The notes: generated from the letters alone by a model not told the origin. Counted from the first letter of the stretch, positions 11,865-22,842 are shown. The stretch is DNA of 64,000 nucleotides from Pyrenophora tritici-repentis (GCF_003171515.1 NC_089391.1:1736001-1800000), one strand, 5' to 3'. Numbers and translations are program-made.

Positions 11865-12947
11865 ATGGCATCCGAAGCATCGCCCAAACTCCACGTCTCC
11901 GCCTCAGAAGCAACAAACTTCGTAACCTCAATTCTAACCGGCAACGGCGTTGCTCCCGAAAATGCCAAACTCATCGCCCAATGCCTCGTTGCCGCCGACC
12001 TACGCGGCGTAGACACCCATGGCATGAACCGCATCCCCTCTTACATGACCCGCATCCGGCAAGGCGTCCTCTCCCCCAGCGCCACTCCCACGCTCACGCA
12101 CCCCACCCCCGTGGTAACCCAAGTCGACGCACACAACGGCTTCGGTTTCGTAGCCGCCGACGCAGGAATGACCGCATGTATTGAGTCAGCAAGAACCTAC
12201 GGCATCGGCATGGCCAGCATCAAGCACAGCAACCACTTCGGCATGAGCGCCTGGATTGTGCAAAAAGCCCTCGACGCAAACATGATGAGTATCGTGTACA
12301 CGAACTCATCGCCTGCACTCCCAGCCTGGGGAGGCCGAGAGAAACTCCTAGGCGTTTCCCCCTTGGCATGCGGTGCACCTGGTAAAGACGGTAATGATTT
12401 TATACTCGATATGGCACCTAGTATAGCAGCCAGAGGCAAGATTTACAAGGCGCTTAGACGAGGGGAGAAGATTCCAAAGGACTGGGCGCTGGATAAAGAG
12501 GGGAAGAGCACGGATGATCCTGCGAAGGCGCTGGATGGCGGTGTCATGTTACCCATGGGAGGACCGAAAGGTTCGGGGTTAGCCGTGATGATGGATGTGT
12601 TTAGTGGTGTACTGTCAGGCTCTGCGTTTGCAGGCGATGTCACCGGTCCTTATGATCCTAGTCGGCCGTCGGATGTGGGGCATTTTTTGATTGCGGTGAA
12701 GCCGGATTTGTTCATGAGTTTGGATGAGTTTAGGGAGAGGATGCAGGTGCTGTATGAGAGGGTCGTGGGCGCAGAGAAGGCAGATGGCGTGGAGAGGATT
12801 TATTTCCCGGGCGAGATTGAGCAGGTCACGCAGAGGAACAGGGAGAAGGGGGGAATACCGCTGGTGCAGGCGGAGGTGGATGCACTGAACGCGGAGGCGG
12901 AGAGGGTGGGGGTTAAGCCGTTGGTTGTGCAGAGTGTTGAGAGCTGA
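11865..12947 (+). CDS. Ldh2-family malate/L-lactate-type dehydrogenase
   Basis: Single exon, 360 residues, a normal length for the family. Family marks in order: ADLRGVDTHGMNRIPSY near 44-60, the conserved KHSNHFG around 120-126, the NSSP strand, a DMAPS segment, and GPKGSGLAVMMDVFSGVLSG near 230-250. These enzymes use NAD(P)H to reduce 2-oxo acids such as malate, lactate, ureidoglycolate or imine substrates, with a fold unrelated to classical LDH. Substrate cannot be predicted from sequence. There is no signal peptide, so it is probably cytosolic. Confidence 0.9.
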   Translation: MASEASPKLHVSASEATNFVTSILTGNGVAPENAKLIAQCLVAADLRGVDTHGMNRIPSYMTRIRQGVLSPSATPTLTHPTPVVTQVDAHNGFGFVAADAGMTACIESARTYGIGMASIKHSNHFGMSAWIVQKALDANMMSIVYTNSSPALPAWGGREKLLGVSPLACGAPGKDGNDFILDMAPSIAARGKIYKALRRGEKIPKDWALDKEGKSTDDPAKALDGGVMLPMGGPKGSGLAVMMDVFSGVLSGSAFAGDVTGPYDPSRPSDVGHFLIAVKPDLFMSLDEFRERMQVLYERVVGAEKADGVERIYFPGEIEQVTQRNREKGGIPLVQAEVDALNAEAERVGVKPLVVQSVES

Positions 12948-13885
12948 GAGGGATGTGGAAACGGTTTGTTTCACAGTTGTTGCCTTAAACAGCGCGTAAC
13001 GTCTTTAGGATGGGTGTCATTTCAAGAACACAGTACTACCCTGTTGCTAGAGTTGAGAAGGATTAAGGCAACTTAGGCGGGAAGTAGTGGCCTCGGGAGA
13101 CGCCACAAGCCACAGCCCCCTTAAACGGTACCACTTCCAATTTGCACTGCAGCGTCGCCCACACTTCTTCCATCACTAGCGGTAGTTGCGGGCAAAATGT
13201 CAATTCCACAACAGCCACGGTTATCTTACTCTATTCAACCATAGGAGAAACTTACCATAACTGAACAGCATCGTCGTCTCGATAGATAAGTGGGGTGGTA
13301 TTAGTCTCTGCATCTAGGCCATACACGTGCCACGGCACGTATCCACACTGGACTGTAACATCCGCTACTACCAGAGCACAGACCCTAAATAGTGGCTGAA
13401 GAGTGTAAGATCGCTTTGTGGACGACAAAATATACATCTAGGGACTAGTCGATTCGGCGCAAAGCCGGCGCAATTTGGTCAAAGTGGACGTCGGGTACTC
13501 AGCCCGTCTGCGCATTGTCTCCGCTTCGTCTATCGTGAATATAATTTCCGCCTTGTACGAGGGAACAAGTGTCGGGAAAGAGCAGGCGCAGCAGAAGGAA
13601 AGGTGGCAGCATGGGAGCTTGTCCAGCTGAGAGCCTGTCGATCTTGTTCTTGGGCCATCTTGGAAGAGAGGCTGATACAGGAACCCTGGCTCTAGAAGGT
13701 GATCGAGTTAGCAATCTTTATATACAACGCTTCCACATGCCGGAAAGAAGCTGGATAAATAGAACAACATCCCTCCTACTTAGGGCCCTACCATCTTCAT
13801 CTTGCAAAGTGTACCGCAAGTCAGCGGACCGCAGCAAAGCCCCCATTCTCTCCGCCTCCAAATCCATCTTTTTGTAACTTCGAAA
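12948..13885. other. Intergenic with TATA-like element
   Basis: No gene seen. A TTTATATAC block at about 13717-13725 lies 160 bp before the next ATG and may be its TATA element. Minus-strand frames at 13718-14022 are antisense to the next gene's leader. Confidence 0.45.
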
Positions 13886-14917
13886 ATGAGCAACTGCAGA
13901 GCCTGGCGCATTCCCGTTCCAGGGAATGTCAGCGCAAACCTCGAGCTCGTCACCATCCCTCGCCCTTCTGCCGACCATCTCGACAAGCACGCTGTCCTCG
14001 TCCAAGTCGTCTCAGCGAGCATCTACAAGGGTGACTGGTTCCCGATAGAGATTGGGGGTATCTCCAAGATTATGGGCTCATATCCGAGGTCGCCGGGCTA
14101 CGATTTTGGCGGCTATGTAGTCGCTGTCGGGCGCAAGGTCACAGGCGTGAACCCAGGCGACCCAGTCTTCGGCCGGATGGATCCGTTCAAGCAGGGCTCT
14201 CTCGCCGAATATATTGTCGCACCCTTTGAGGGTCTGGCTGTGCTTCCATCCAACGTCGATCCGCGCTTGGCAGGTACTGTTGGCACCTGCGCCCTCGCAG
14301 CATACCAGGCCATTGCGCCGTTTGTCGAGCCCGGCGATAAGGTTCTGATCAATGGTGGGTCAGGAGGTGTTGGTACCTTTGGCATCCAGATCGCTAGGGC
14401 ATTGGGCTGCAGTGTTACAGTCACCTGTTCTGCAGAAAAGGCTCAACTCTGTAAAGATCTCGGCGCGGAAGACGTGATCGACTACAAGCACGAGGACGTT
14501 ATGACGGCGCTGCGACAGAGAGGCAAGATCTTTGCGCACGTTGTGGACGCAATTGGCGGTTCGCCTACTGATCTGTTTCTGGGTTGCGACAATTTCATAC
14601 TGCCGGGGAAGAAGCGGCACTTTGCCCAAGTTGGGGGAGGCATCACTGGAGCATCCTACGTCAACACAGTCGTCGGTACGCAGCTCCCACACTTCCTCGG
14701 GGGTACCAGAACCAAGACTAAGTCCATAATTGCAACAAATACGCACGAGGATATGAAGCAAATTGCAGTGTGGATGGGCGAAGGAAAAGTGAAGCCAGTC
14801 ATTGATTCGACCTTTTCGTTCGAGCAGGTGCCTGACGCGTTCGCCAGACACAAGAAAGGCGGGATGGCAGGGAAGATCCTGATCGATGTAGTCGAGAGCA
14901 AGGAATACGCGGGCTAA
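13886..14917 (+). CDS. Zinc-independent MDR oxidoreductase (quinone reductase/RTN4IP1-like)
   Basis: Single exon, 343 residues. The frame is open upstream to 13802 but starts there with TTG; the first ATG (MSNCRAWRIP) is at 13886 with AAA upstream. An N-terminal GroES-like half contains the SPGYDFGGYVVAVG segment, and a Rossmann half has INGGSGGVGTFGIQIA as the NAD(P)H-binding glycine motif and FAHVVDAIGG after it. The zinc-ligand pattern of alcohol dehydrogenases is absent, placing it with NADPH-dependent quinone or enoyl reductases. The substrate is not predictable; no secondary-metabolite partner genes are adjacent. Confidence 0.87.
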   Translation: MSNCRAWRIPVPGNVSANLELVTIPRPSADHLDKHAVLVQVVSASIYKGDWFPIEIGGISKIMGSYPRSPGYDFGGYVVAVGRKVTGVNPGDPVFGRMDPFKQGSLAEYIVAPFEGLAVLPSNVDPRLAGTVGTCALAAYQAIAPFVEPGDKVLINGGSGGVGTFGIQIARALGCSVTVTCSAEKAQLCKDLGAEDVIDYKHEDVMTALRQRGKIFAHVVDAIGGSPTDLFLGCDNFILPGKKRHFAQVGGGITGASYVNTVVGTQLPHFLGGTRTKTKSIIATNTHEDMKQIAVWMGEGKVKPVIDSTFSFEQVPDAFARHKKGGMAGKILIDVVESKEYAG

Positions 14918-15691
14918 GCGTATAGTGCTTAGAAGAAGCTGTTGAGCGGGCTGGTCAATTTTGCAGCGCTTCCTGGAGTCAGCTTAGCAGTAGATAGAAA
15001 CCGTACTTCACTTAGTACGTATCTGGAAGATGGACACGGATATTGGAGGTCAAATTTAGCTGATGTCATCGTTATGAAAAAGCTGGACCCTGAATGACAA
15101 AGAGGGGTTGCCCATATTATTGACAAGTCTGTTCCGTCGCAGTGAATCAGTTCCTCCGAGGATGACGTGGATTTGCGCAGACATGTCGGAGCCATATACG
15201 AGAGTAAATCCAACCAATTTGGAGCGAAATAGCCTGGGGTAGGATAAGTAATTTTCCGGTTGCACATGAGCTAAGAAAGTGGAGAGGGCGGTGGAAGTCT
15301 GCAGCACGTAATACTAATGGCGATCTGGGGTAGGACGCAGTCTAATGCTAACAAAGCTGAAAGTGTTGCGAGCCTGATAACCTGTGCTATAATGCTGAGC
15401 TAGTCAAGGAGGAAAAGTGAAGACCAAAAGCAGGGCTAAGCGTTACGCTAGGCAGTGGGTATCTACAGGTGGGTCTGATCTTGATCGGGCGGAAAAGAGA
15501 TGAACTCCCCGACCCAATGAAGCAAAGCACGTCATTTTTACTATTTACAAAGTGCCGTGGTCATGTACATGAAGAAAAGCGTAATACAAAGAGTATGGCT
15601 ACTGCCTTATACCTCGTGGATGATTCCATGACATGAGAAAAAGAATTGCGAGAAGATATATCGAATTGAAATCATAAGCCTCCCATATGTC
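14918..15691. other. Intergenic between converging genes
   Basis: 3' flanks of the MDR gene (plus) and the helical-domain gene (minus). No recognisable gene; the frames at 14929-15307 lack any motif. Confidence 0.5.
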
Positions 15692-16734
15692 CTAAACCTG
15701 CACCATAATGCGATCATGACGCGGAGCCCCTGATATCGAACTTGACACAGCTATAGCCTTACTCTGTTGGTCAAGCATCATCATCATCATGTCTCGCGGC
15801 ATGGCATAGTTGATCTGTATACCCTGGCTGTCAGCCTTGTTGTCCTCGATGACCAGGCGATTGACATCTTTCCAAAGATCCTCTCCCAATGCAGCATTGA
15901 CCTGGAGAGCCTTGTTGTGCACCTCATTACGTCTAACGATGCGTTCAGTCTTCAGAGGGATTTCTTGTGAGCATGTGTCGGAATCGCCGATGAGGGTTTC
16001 ATCTCCACTGTTTTCACTGTTTTCATCGTCGTTGAGGGAGGCTAGGTCGGCGAGAGTCAAAGGTACAGTGCCATCGTCTACGGTCGTTAGCGGTGGGTCA
16101 ATAAAATGTGATTGACTGAACACTCACTTGATGGACGTCGACCTTTTAACAATCTGGCAATCCGTAAGCCCTCGCAGTTCTGGATATGTTCTCGGAGATT
16201 CTGATCAATTCGTTGGATGACTTCCGCATTCGCCACGATCTCCTTTTCGATGGAGCGCGTCACACCAACGTTGGAGACCTGGATACATAGTAACAACGAT
16301 GATTTGATATGGCTCATTTCATCCATGATACTACCCAGCTTCTTCTCGTCAGCTGAACCATGCACCAGCTGGCGTGTAAACTGATTGACCGGGCTCCTCA
16401 TCTTTGGATCCAGAGTCCCGAGCAAATCTGCCAGCTTGTTTTGGACTGCCTGCATTCGAACCAACTCGGCAAGAACGGTAGCGAGTTGCTGCAGTTCTTC
16501 CTCATCATCTAAGATGCCAATTATCAACTTGACGCTCTCAATTTCATTTTTGTGGCGATTGAGAACATCGACAAGAGCTTTCTGACGGTTATGCGCCTTG
16601 CGAAGACGGGCGAAGATTCGGAAAGCTTGTTCGATAAGCTGGGTAGTAGCCTGGACTACGGAGATAAAGACGAGAGCATCTGCCTGTTCGACACATTAGC
16701 TTCATCTTATACCCGGAAGCTGGAGAGATACCAT
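15692..16734 (-). CDS. Helical fungal N-terminal-type protein with two C-terminal Q-[IV]-N motifs (HET-S-like layout)
   Basis: Proposed exons 16734-16732, 16683-16128 and 16077-15692 with introns of 48 and 50 nt (second: GTGAGT donor, CGCTAACG branch, CGTAG acceptor), 314 residues. The first exon is only ATG and is less certain. Residues 2-186 are all helical and resemble N-terminal domains of fungal STAND proteins or HeLo-like domains (FISVVQATTQLIEQAFRI near the start, then long amphipathic helices). An acidic linker (about 188-227) follows, then two similar segments, NEVHNKALQVNAAL (237-250) and NKADSQGIQINYAM (266-279), joined by GEDLWKDVNRLVIED. A run of five Met follows. The layout, a helical domain then a two-repeat Q-rich tail, recalls HET-S; function is inferred only. 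Confidence 0.72.
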
Positions 16735-17163
16735 GGTGTTGAGCGTACGCGTTCCGATACTGCTGTCAAGGAGCAGGAAGTGACACAAGATATACAGGCA
16801 ATGCAGATAGGTAAGTTCGTACTTATCTCCTACGAAGTTTAACTGGCGACTTTTGAAGAGTGCGTAGTCTATTAAGTATGCAGTGCCCGTATTTTCGGGT
16901 CGTCCGGTCACAGGTTCGCAGCATGCATGAACAACTTCAATTACCGATTCGCTATCTGGAAGCCACCTGCAGCCATAGACGCAGCTGGAGTAAATCCCAC
17001 GTCCATACGGATGATGGCGCCCAATGAAGTCGAAAATCCGTCCAACGAGCGTAGCTTGAGGATCACAAGACTTGAGGTTGATTGTGCATCCAACCAGCGG
17101 TGTGTATTGCAGTTGATTGCGCATTGGTCGAAATCTTGCTGTAGATCCTGCTTCCTTGCTTGT
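16735..17163. other. Intergenic between two minus-strand genes
   Basis: Likely promoter of the helical-domain gene and 3' flank of the retropepsin-like gene. Long minus-strand frames (17124-16702, 17204-16941) carry no domain. Confidence 0.45.
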
Positions 17164-17949
17164 TCAGCTGTGTTTGATTGCGCCTGCGCTAATAAGGAGA
17201 TCAAACGAGTAAAGCTTGACCACGTAGAAGCGGTGCGTGACGCAGTCGTTGCCTTCTTGAAGGCGGCAAGTTAGGCTGACATACTCGCTCGTGGGCGGGA
17301 TGCGGGTTAGACCCCATGTAGCTTCTATCGCAACCGAAGGGTCGTTATGAGCTTCGAGCTTTAGGCGTTTGACGATTCTGTGTGAGACAAAGTTCTCAGA
17401 CACACTGGCCGCAAACAACGCGCGAACTATTCGACACTGCCCACTCGATCTAGAGTAGATACTCAAGTTCTGGCCTGGATATGAGCCATCTAGCGCGCTT
17501 TGCTGGTCGCTATCAGAACATCTTCGTGGAGCGAATCGCTTGAAGAATGACTCACCGGTATTTCTATCCCATATTCTGCAGACACACTTGCCGAGGTCGA
17601 GGCCTTCACTACTTTGGGTCTGCTCAGTATCGTGCATGCGCATTTACTTCGTAACGCTGATTCGTTTGCAGATAGAATGGTCTTGGAAGCCGAGCTGCAC
17701 TGGCATCGGATAACCAGGTTCTTACTTGTGCATGTCAGGGACCTTTCCAGTCGATCGAAGTGGGGTTTCAACTTACAAGTTGAGATTATAAATCTTGTCT
17801 GCCACTGGACCGTTGATTTGAACCGCATTGCCACTTGAGATATTTCGACTGACGGAAGTGGTTATCTGTGTGACATGTTTTCCATTGGAAGAGCAACTGG
17901 AAGTGGATATTGAGGTCATTGTTGGAAGTCCAAGGGCTCCGAGAAACAT
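17164..17949 (-). CDS. Retropepsin-like domain protein with N-terminal Q-I-N motif (tentative model)
   Basis: The 3' part (17611-17164) encodes a retropepsin-like fold: CRIVRALFAASVSENFVSHR, then a beta-rich stretch, THRFYVVKL and FDLLISAGA before the stop. In active proteases the segment after RALF reads D-[ST]-G; here it is AAS, so the catalytic Asp is gone. Upstream, an ATG at 17949 opens a 57-codon exon (MFLGALGLPTM...) with SRNISSGNAVQINGPV, close to the motif in the neighbouring gene, ending at a GTAAGT donor at 17776. A join to an AAAG acceptor at 17612 keeps frame (206 residues), but that 165-nt intron skips several AGs, so an extra exon is possible. Function unknown. Confidence 0.5.
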
Positions 17950-18452
17950 CGGCTGCTGTTATCGCCCATACTTGAATTGCGCTGTACTTATGATGAAAGG
18001 GGGCTGTGGAGTTGTGATTGGGAGTAAGCATGTAGCCGGGCGGGGTATGAACTGAAGATGCGGGTTGCACACTGCATGTGGGTGCCCCAGGTTTGCTGTA
18101 TGACATCGCCAGGAACTGGAGGATATGCGCCGGTCAGCCTAAAAGGGTAAAGCGTAGCAAGAAGCGAGAGATTAGGCTCGGTTCTCCATGCATCGACGAG
18201 CACACGTTGGTTCCTCCCCATCCAAGCGTCCGGTCTGCGCCCCCATCATCTTCTGCCTTGTCGCCAATTCTAGTGCCATGCGCCTGCGCTCCATGCATCA
18301 TCCCCTCACGACCTCCTCACGCCGTGGCCGTTATGAGTAACACTGATGGAATGCGCCTTGGCTAGCGCTGTTCCCCGCGGCTACCGGAGCTCGTTCGTGT
18401 GACGCCATTCAGCCTCGGACCCACATGCAGTTCGACCACAACGCTGTGTACC
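17950..18452. other. Divergent promoter region
   Basis: 500 bp between the minus-strand retropepsin-like gene and the plus-strand gene starting at 18453; a shared promoter is plausible. No gene recognised inside. Confidence 0.45.
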
Positions 18453-19895
18453 ATGGACATCTTAGGCGCACATGCACTGGTCAAGCAGCTACTGTCAGAT
18501 CGACCGGATAAAGCCCACGATATACTTGTCAGGTGCTGTGAGGATGAGAGAGTTCGCCAGGAAATCACATCCTGTCTTTTACAGTCTAGACGCAGACAAT
18601 ACGAGGCTTCCCCTCCTTCCAATAGATTCGACATTGCACAATCTGCGTCAACCTCTGTGCATAGTCCGGATCATATTGCGTCTCCTCTTCAACGCCAAAC
18701 GCTGCCACGCCACCTATCTTCAAACGCTCCGACGTATCCCCTCAGCCCTGCGAGAACAGCATCGTCCGTAACATCGCATTCAACCAGAGATGAAAGCGGG
18801 TCGGGAGAGTATATAGTAGTTCCTGTCTTTGGTGGAGCAAGTAAGGGAGATACGCCGATTCGCATGAAGACCGCCCCGATCAAGTACAGCGTGATTCGTG
18901 ACGACGTCGTCGTAAAGCGAAAGCTGAACGTCGCTTACAGTCTGAGTCCGGCTGAAGAGCAAGAGATCTATGTACCTTGTCGCATGACTGGTAATCTACA
19001 GTTGGTATCTGTCGAATGGTGCATTGAGCTGACATGGCGCCGACCTGATTCTGAAGCGACGCACAGCACCATGTTCTATGTGGTACCCAAAGACCGACTC
19101 GGACCAGATATGCTTCTTGGATTCGAAGACTCTGGTGAGGAAATTCAAGGTGTGTGTGCACGCTTCAGCTGGAATGACGATTAGACCTTGTCGCTGATAC
19201 GATGTGTACTCCGGTCAGATTATCAAAATACCGTTGTTGCACAACCGCATGTCCAGCAAAATAGGATCTTTGACGCTGGTCTTCAAGGGTCGGCACCACC
19301 CGCGCCATCTTACCACCGTTCCGCAATGACAGGTGACGGATCAGCCCGTTCGTTACCGAGGCGCGACCAGGGGGAGCAGTTGCAGCCAAACAGTATGATA
19401 GAGGCCTTCATGAGCCAGCAGCAACTACGTGGCGTAGAACAGGAAGTTCGTCAGAACCAAAGAAACTCCCCTGCTCCTACAGTCCGACGCTCGCATCCAT
19501 CGAACACGGAACATTCTCTCCCTCTCCGGACCAATGCTACCTCTGCTCCTTCAGTCCGACATGATGACCCCAATGCAAGCACAACTAAGATTCGACTAAG
19601 TCTCGTGTGGGAAAAAACTGTGATAAACATGTGGATAGATCTGAACGCGCCCGCGGAAGATTTCTTCCGAGTATTTCAGGAGCATGCTGAGAAGCGCACA
19701 AGTATCCCTGAGCGGTCGTTGATGAGAATATGTCTCAAAAGCGACAAGGAAATGCCTGATCATGAGTCTTATGATCTCTCTCTCGATGAAGAGGATTTGG
19801 ACGCTGATTGGGAAACAACGTTGGATTGGCTGGAAGAACACAAAAGACAGAAATCGCCGCACATCTATGGGGTGATTCAAATCCAAGACGGGTGA
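18453..19895 (+). CDS. Retropepsin-like plus C-terminal beta-grasp-like protein
   Basis: Two exons, 18453-19149 and 19219-19895, with a 69-nt intron (GTGTGT donor, GGTCAG acceptor), 457 residues; the join reads SGEEIQ-DYQNTVVAQP. The first ATG is MDILGAHALVKQLL; frames further up begin only with GTG. Residues 1-60 are helical and charged, 60-125 a Ser/Pro linker, and about 135-225 look like a diverged retropepsin-like domain (KTAPIKYSVIRDDVV, then MFYVVPKDRLGPDMLLGFED), again without D-[ST]-G. After a long polar linker, the last 100 residues (IRLSLVWEKTVINMWIDL, an FFRVFQEHAEK helix, then strands) could be a ubiquitin-like beta-grasp. No enzymatic role can be assigned. It stands head-to-head with the other retropepsin-like gene. 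Confidence 0.72.
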
Positions 19896-20986
19896 AGACG
19901 CACGGTACTACTATCGAGTCTCTATCAATTAAGACGCAGCCCGTTTGAGTTATGCTTTTGACGGAAATCACTATGCAACGCCTCTTCTAGCTCCTGATCA
20001 GATCTATCATAAGGTATGTACAGGAACTAAGCACTTATGAAGCTTCGCAACTTACGATATTGGAGTTTCTTATACAAGCGACGCATAGTGCATAGTTAGA
20101 ATTGCGACCGACTACATCGATTCTCCAATAGCGTGGTGATCGGACCCGAACATCGCATGGCTTCATCGGCCACAGTGTAGCGTCGTCCACAATACTGCAT
20201 ATAATCTACTGGCAGCTCTTCAAACTCACCAAAATGGATTGATCTATTCTCTAGCCTAAGATCATGCTGTGCCTTTCAAACGCCAGTAAGACACTTTCGC
20301 CGACGGTGTTACCGAGATCGGAACTGCAATGAAGAAGCGCGCATCTAACAAAAAGCGCAACCCACTGTACCCAAATACCTGTTTATGTTCCTTCGGGGGA
20401 ACATTTACAAGCCAGGTGAGTGGAGTACATGCGCCGCAACCAGTGAGCGCAGGGAACGCGAATAGGCCGTGACAGTATGTGATTGTCTGGGTACTCCAGT
20501 TGCCGACCCTCCGAAACAGGAGTGCGAAGACGCGAAAAAGACGATTCAATCATTGCTCATGTTTCCAATAGTAGGCTTGTGGGATATCTATCTTCTCACT
20601 CCCGAAAGTTTCATAACCAGGCATATCATGCAGTAATCTGGGGCTTACGAAATATTTCCATCGGCAAACAAAGTGTGCCAACGCCCAACCACGCCTTAAA
20701 GCCGCGCATCGGAGGGGTTGCAAGTAAGACTTTGGCCTAATATAGACTGAATCCTCGAAATTCATCCACCGGTCTTGTATGCGGCATACTCCATGACTCA
20801 AAATGTAAATGCATAAAGCTACTGCTGCCTCTTCGAAGCCCCGCACACAGCCTTGTTTAATCACTTCGATTGAGAAACTAAGATCTTCGAATCTAGTTCT
20901 CTATCTGATAGTACGGAGGTCAAGTGGAAGCCTATCGTCGATGCAACTTCAGTTTGAAGGATGCAATCATTCACCTGATACCTATA
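19896..20986. other. Intergenic, no gene recognised
   Basis: AT-leaning sequence with short frames on both strands (for example 20262-20549 and 20550-20864 minus) and no domain. It ends at the TA target site of the Tc1 element. Confidence 0.45.
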
Positions 20987-20988
20987 TA

Positions 20989-22519
20989 CGGAGGTGGCTT
21001 TCAAAAGTTCTTGCCGACAGGGGTGTCTTGATTACTACCGAAGTACTACCAAAATATAGACAGGGCTGTCTCAACGCTCTCTTGGCAGACCTCTGCCTTC
21101 CTTATACTCATTGCCACCATCAAGTTCAATAATCTTTTGAACGTGTATAGGTATCCTCTCTATCCAAGCTTGTATTTGTTGCTGTGGTAGAGCTGTCCAC
21201 GCATTCTCCCATACTTTTGTTGCCTCTGCTCTATTCTTAGGAGCTCCTTTCTTAGTTGTTCTTCTCTTTAACCATGGCCATGCTTGCTTAATAGCGTTAA
21301 GATTAGGGGAGTTGCCACACCAAATAAGCTTCTCTACGCCTTCTCGTTGATATACAAGACGTTGAATATAGTGGGCATGAGAGGGGGCCTTATCTTCTTG
21401 TACAACACTACCTAGTCTCTCTTTTAAACACTCCTTTGCAAAGGGCAGAAGTTTTGGGATAAGAACTTGATTTTGATAACGCCACTAATTAATACCTCCT
21501 TTGTCGTTACCACGAGTAAGCTTTCTAGTATCTTTTGTCCATCTCTATTAAGGTTCTCTCCTAGGCTTATTTCTTAAGCCTAGTCTCTTCATGCCTGTTA
21601 AGAGCTCCTACTCTTCTTTTATAATAGGCTCTAGAATCTTATTCATCTCCTTAATCTTAAGAGCTGCTTCTTTCTTCTCCTTAGCAGTCTCAGGCCTCTA
21701 GACGTGCAAGGGGCCTTTATAGTTATATAAAAAGCAGCCCCAAAACATAAACTCTGAGTAGCCTTTCCACCTCTCTCGGATAACAGATTTAATAAAGGCC
21801 TTATCTGTTTTCCTCCACACGCGATAGCTACCACGGCGGTGATTAAGAAGGACTGAGGTCTTATCTGACTAGATGAAATCCTTCTAATTCTCAAGTGTCC
21901 AGTCCTTATGAGCAAGACACCAGTTAAGTCTCTCCTGTCTTATCTTCTTCGTCAACCTAGGCTTCCTCGTTGGCTTGGTCTTGTTGTACCCTGCTACTTT
22001 GAGGACTCTCCACACTGTTGTAGATGAAACGTTGTGACCGTGAAGACTAAGATCACCAGCTATATCAGCACAGCTCTTCTCTCTTCCATATCTATCACGG
22101 CGGACTCTCTTAATAGCAGCCTCTTGTATAGCCTCTTGCATACGTAGACGGCCTGTACGTGGAGCCTCTTTAAGGTACTTAGGGAGGAGTTTTATCGTTG
22201 GCGCATTTAGCTCAAAGCCTCGCTAGCAGGCTCTAGCATAGATAGCATTAATCGTGCGTGGAGGAATGCCGGTGATATCGCTGATGTGACTCGTTGATTT
22301 GCCACTAAAAGGGGACTTTAAAGTGACAATCAAGGCGCATATAGAGAGATCTGTATTAGGAGCCATCGGTATAGAACTAAAACACCAAGAAAACGCGTAT
22401 ACTACTATTTGCGCAGCTTCATGAAATCTCTGATTTGTGCCAAGAAACAGTCCAGCTTGGACAAAGGGTGTCGGGCCGATACAATCCGCGCTAGCAAGAA
22501 CTTTTGAAAGCCACCTCCA
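20989..22519 (-). mobile_element. Degenerate Tc1/mariner element
   Basis: About 1.53 kb bounded by inverted repeats that agree over about 25 bp (GGAGGTGGCTTTCAAAAGTT followed by CTTGC) and flanked by TA at 20987-20988 and 22520-22521, the hallmark target duplication of the superfamily. The minus strand carries a decayed transposase. Confidence 0.85.
21071..22366 (-). pseudogene. Tc1-type transposase remnant
   Basis: Starts at ATG 22366 (MAPNTDLSICALIV). A helix-turn-helix pair (SDITGIPPRTINAIY; then CADIAGDLSLHGHNVSSTTVWRVL) is followed by KPRLTKKIRQERLNWCLAHKDW and a DDE region recognisable as FMFWGCF...YKGPLHV. The frame is broken by at least four TAG codons (after YARAC, after WTLEN, in FI-stop-SDKTSV, after GPLHV), where CAG or TGG would be expected, so C-to-T or G-to-A transitions account for the damage. 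The C-terminal end reads IIELDGGNEYKEGRG before a TGA at 21071. Not functional. Confidence 0.8.
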
Positions 22520-22521
22520 TA

Positions 22522-22842
22522 TCAGCTTCGGCGGAAACACCTGCATAAGAAGAGATTTTCGGTGGATGTAACACTGAAGAGCACTCGGGAGAGTTGCTGT
22601 TGGCGCCAAGTCATACTGATTCGGTTCTTTACGCCGGTCCAGTGAACTTGCATTCAATGACGACGATCATCATGTCACGTGATATAATCTCACAACAGTC
22701 GGACAATCATCCATGCGTAGCTTGTGGCGTCATCCGAACTTACTCGCCCATCATCATTATTCCTATTCACAAAAGCATACAAACATCTCATGGCGCCCCT
22801 GCTCATAATTGACAACTCTTTCTGTATCTCGCTCCAATCCCA
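22522..22842 (-). other. Host segment left of hAT-1, part of an interrupted frame
   Basis: Unique sequence between the Tc1 end and the hAT-1 target site. On the minus strand, a frame entering at the insertion point continues EWDWSEIQKELSIMSRGAMR and on to a stop near 22690, and lines up with a frame in the 66-bp segment at 27548-27613. No family recognised. Confidence 0.4.

Noticed and set aside
14360..14851. 163-codon minus-strand frame
   Set aside because: Antisense to the MDR oxidoreductase.
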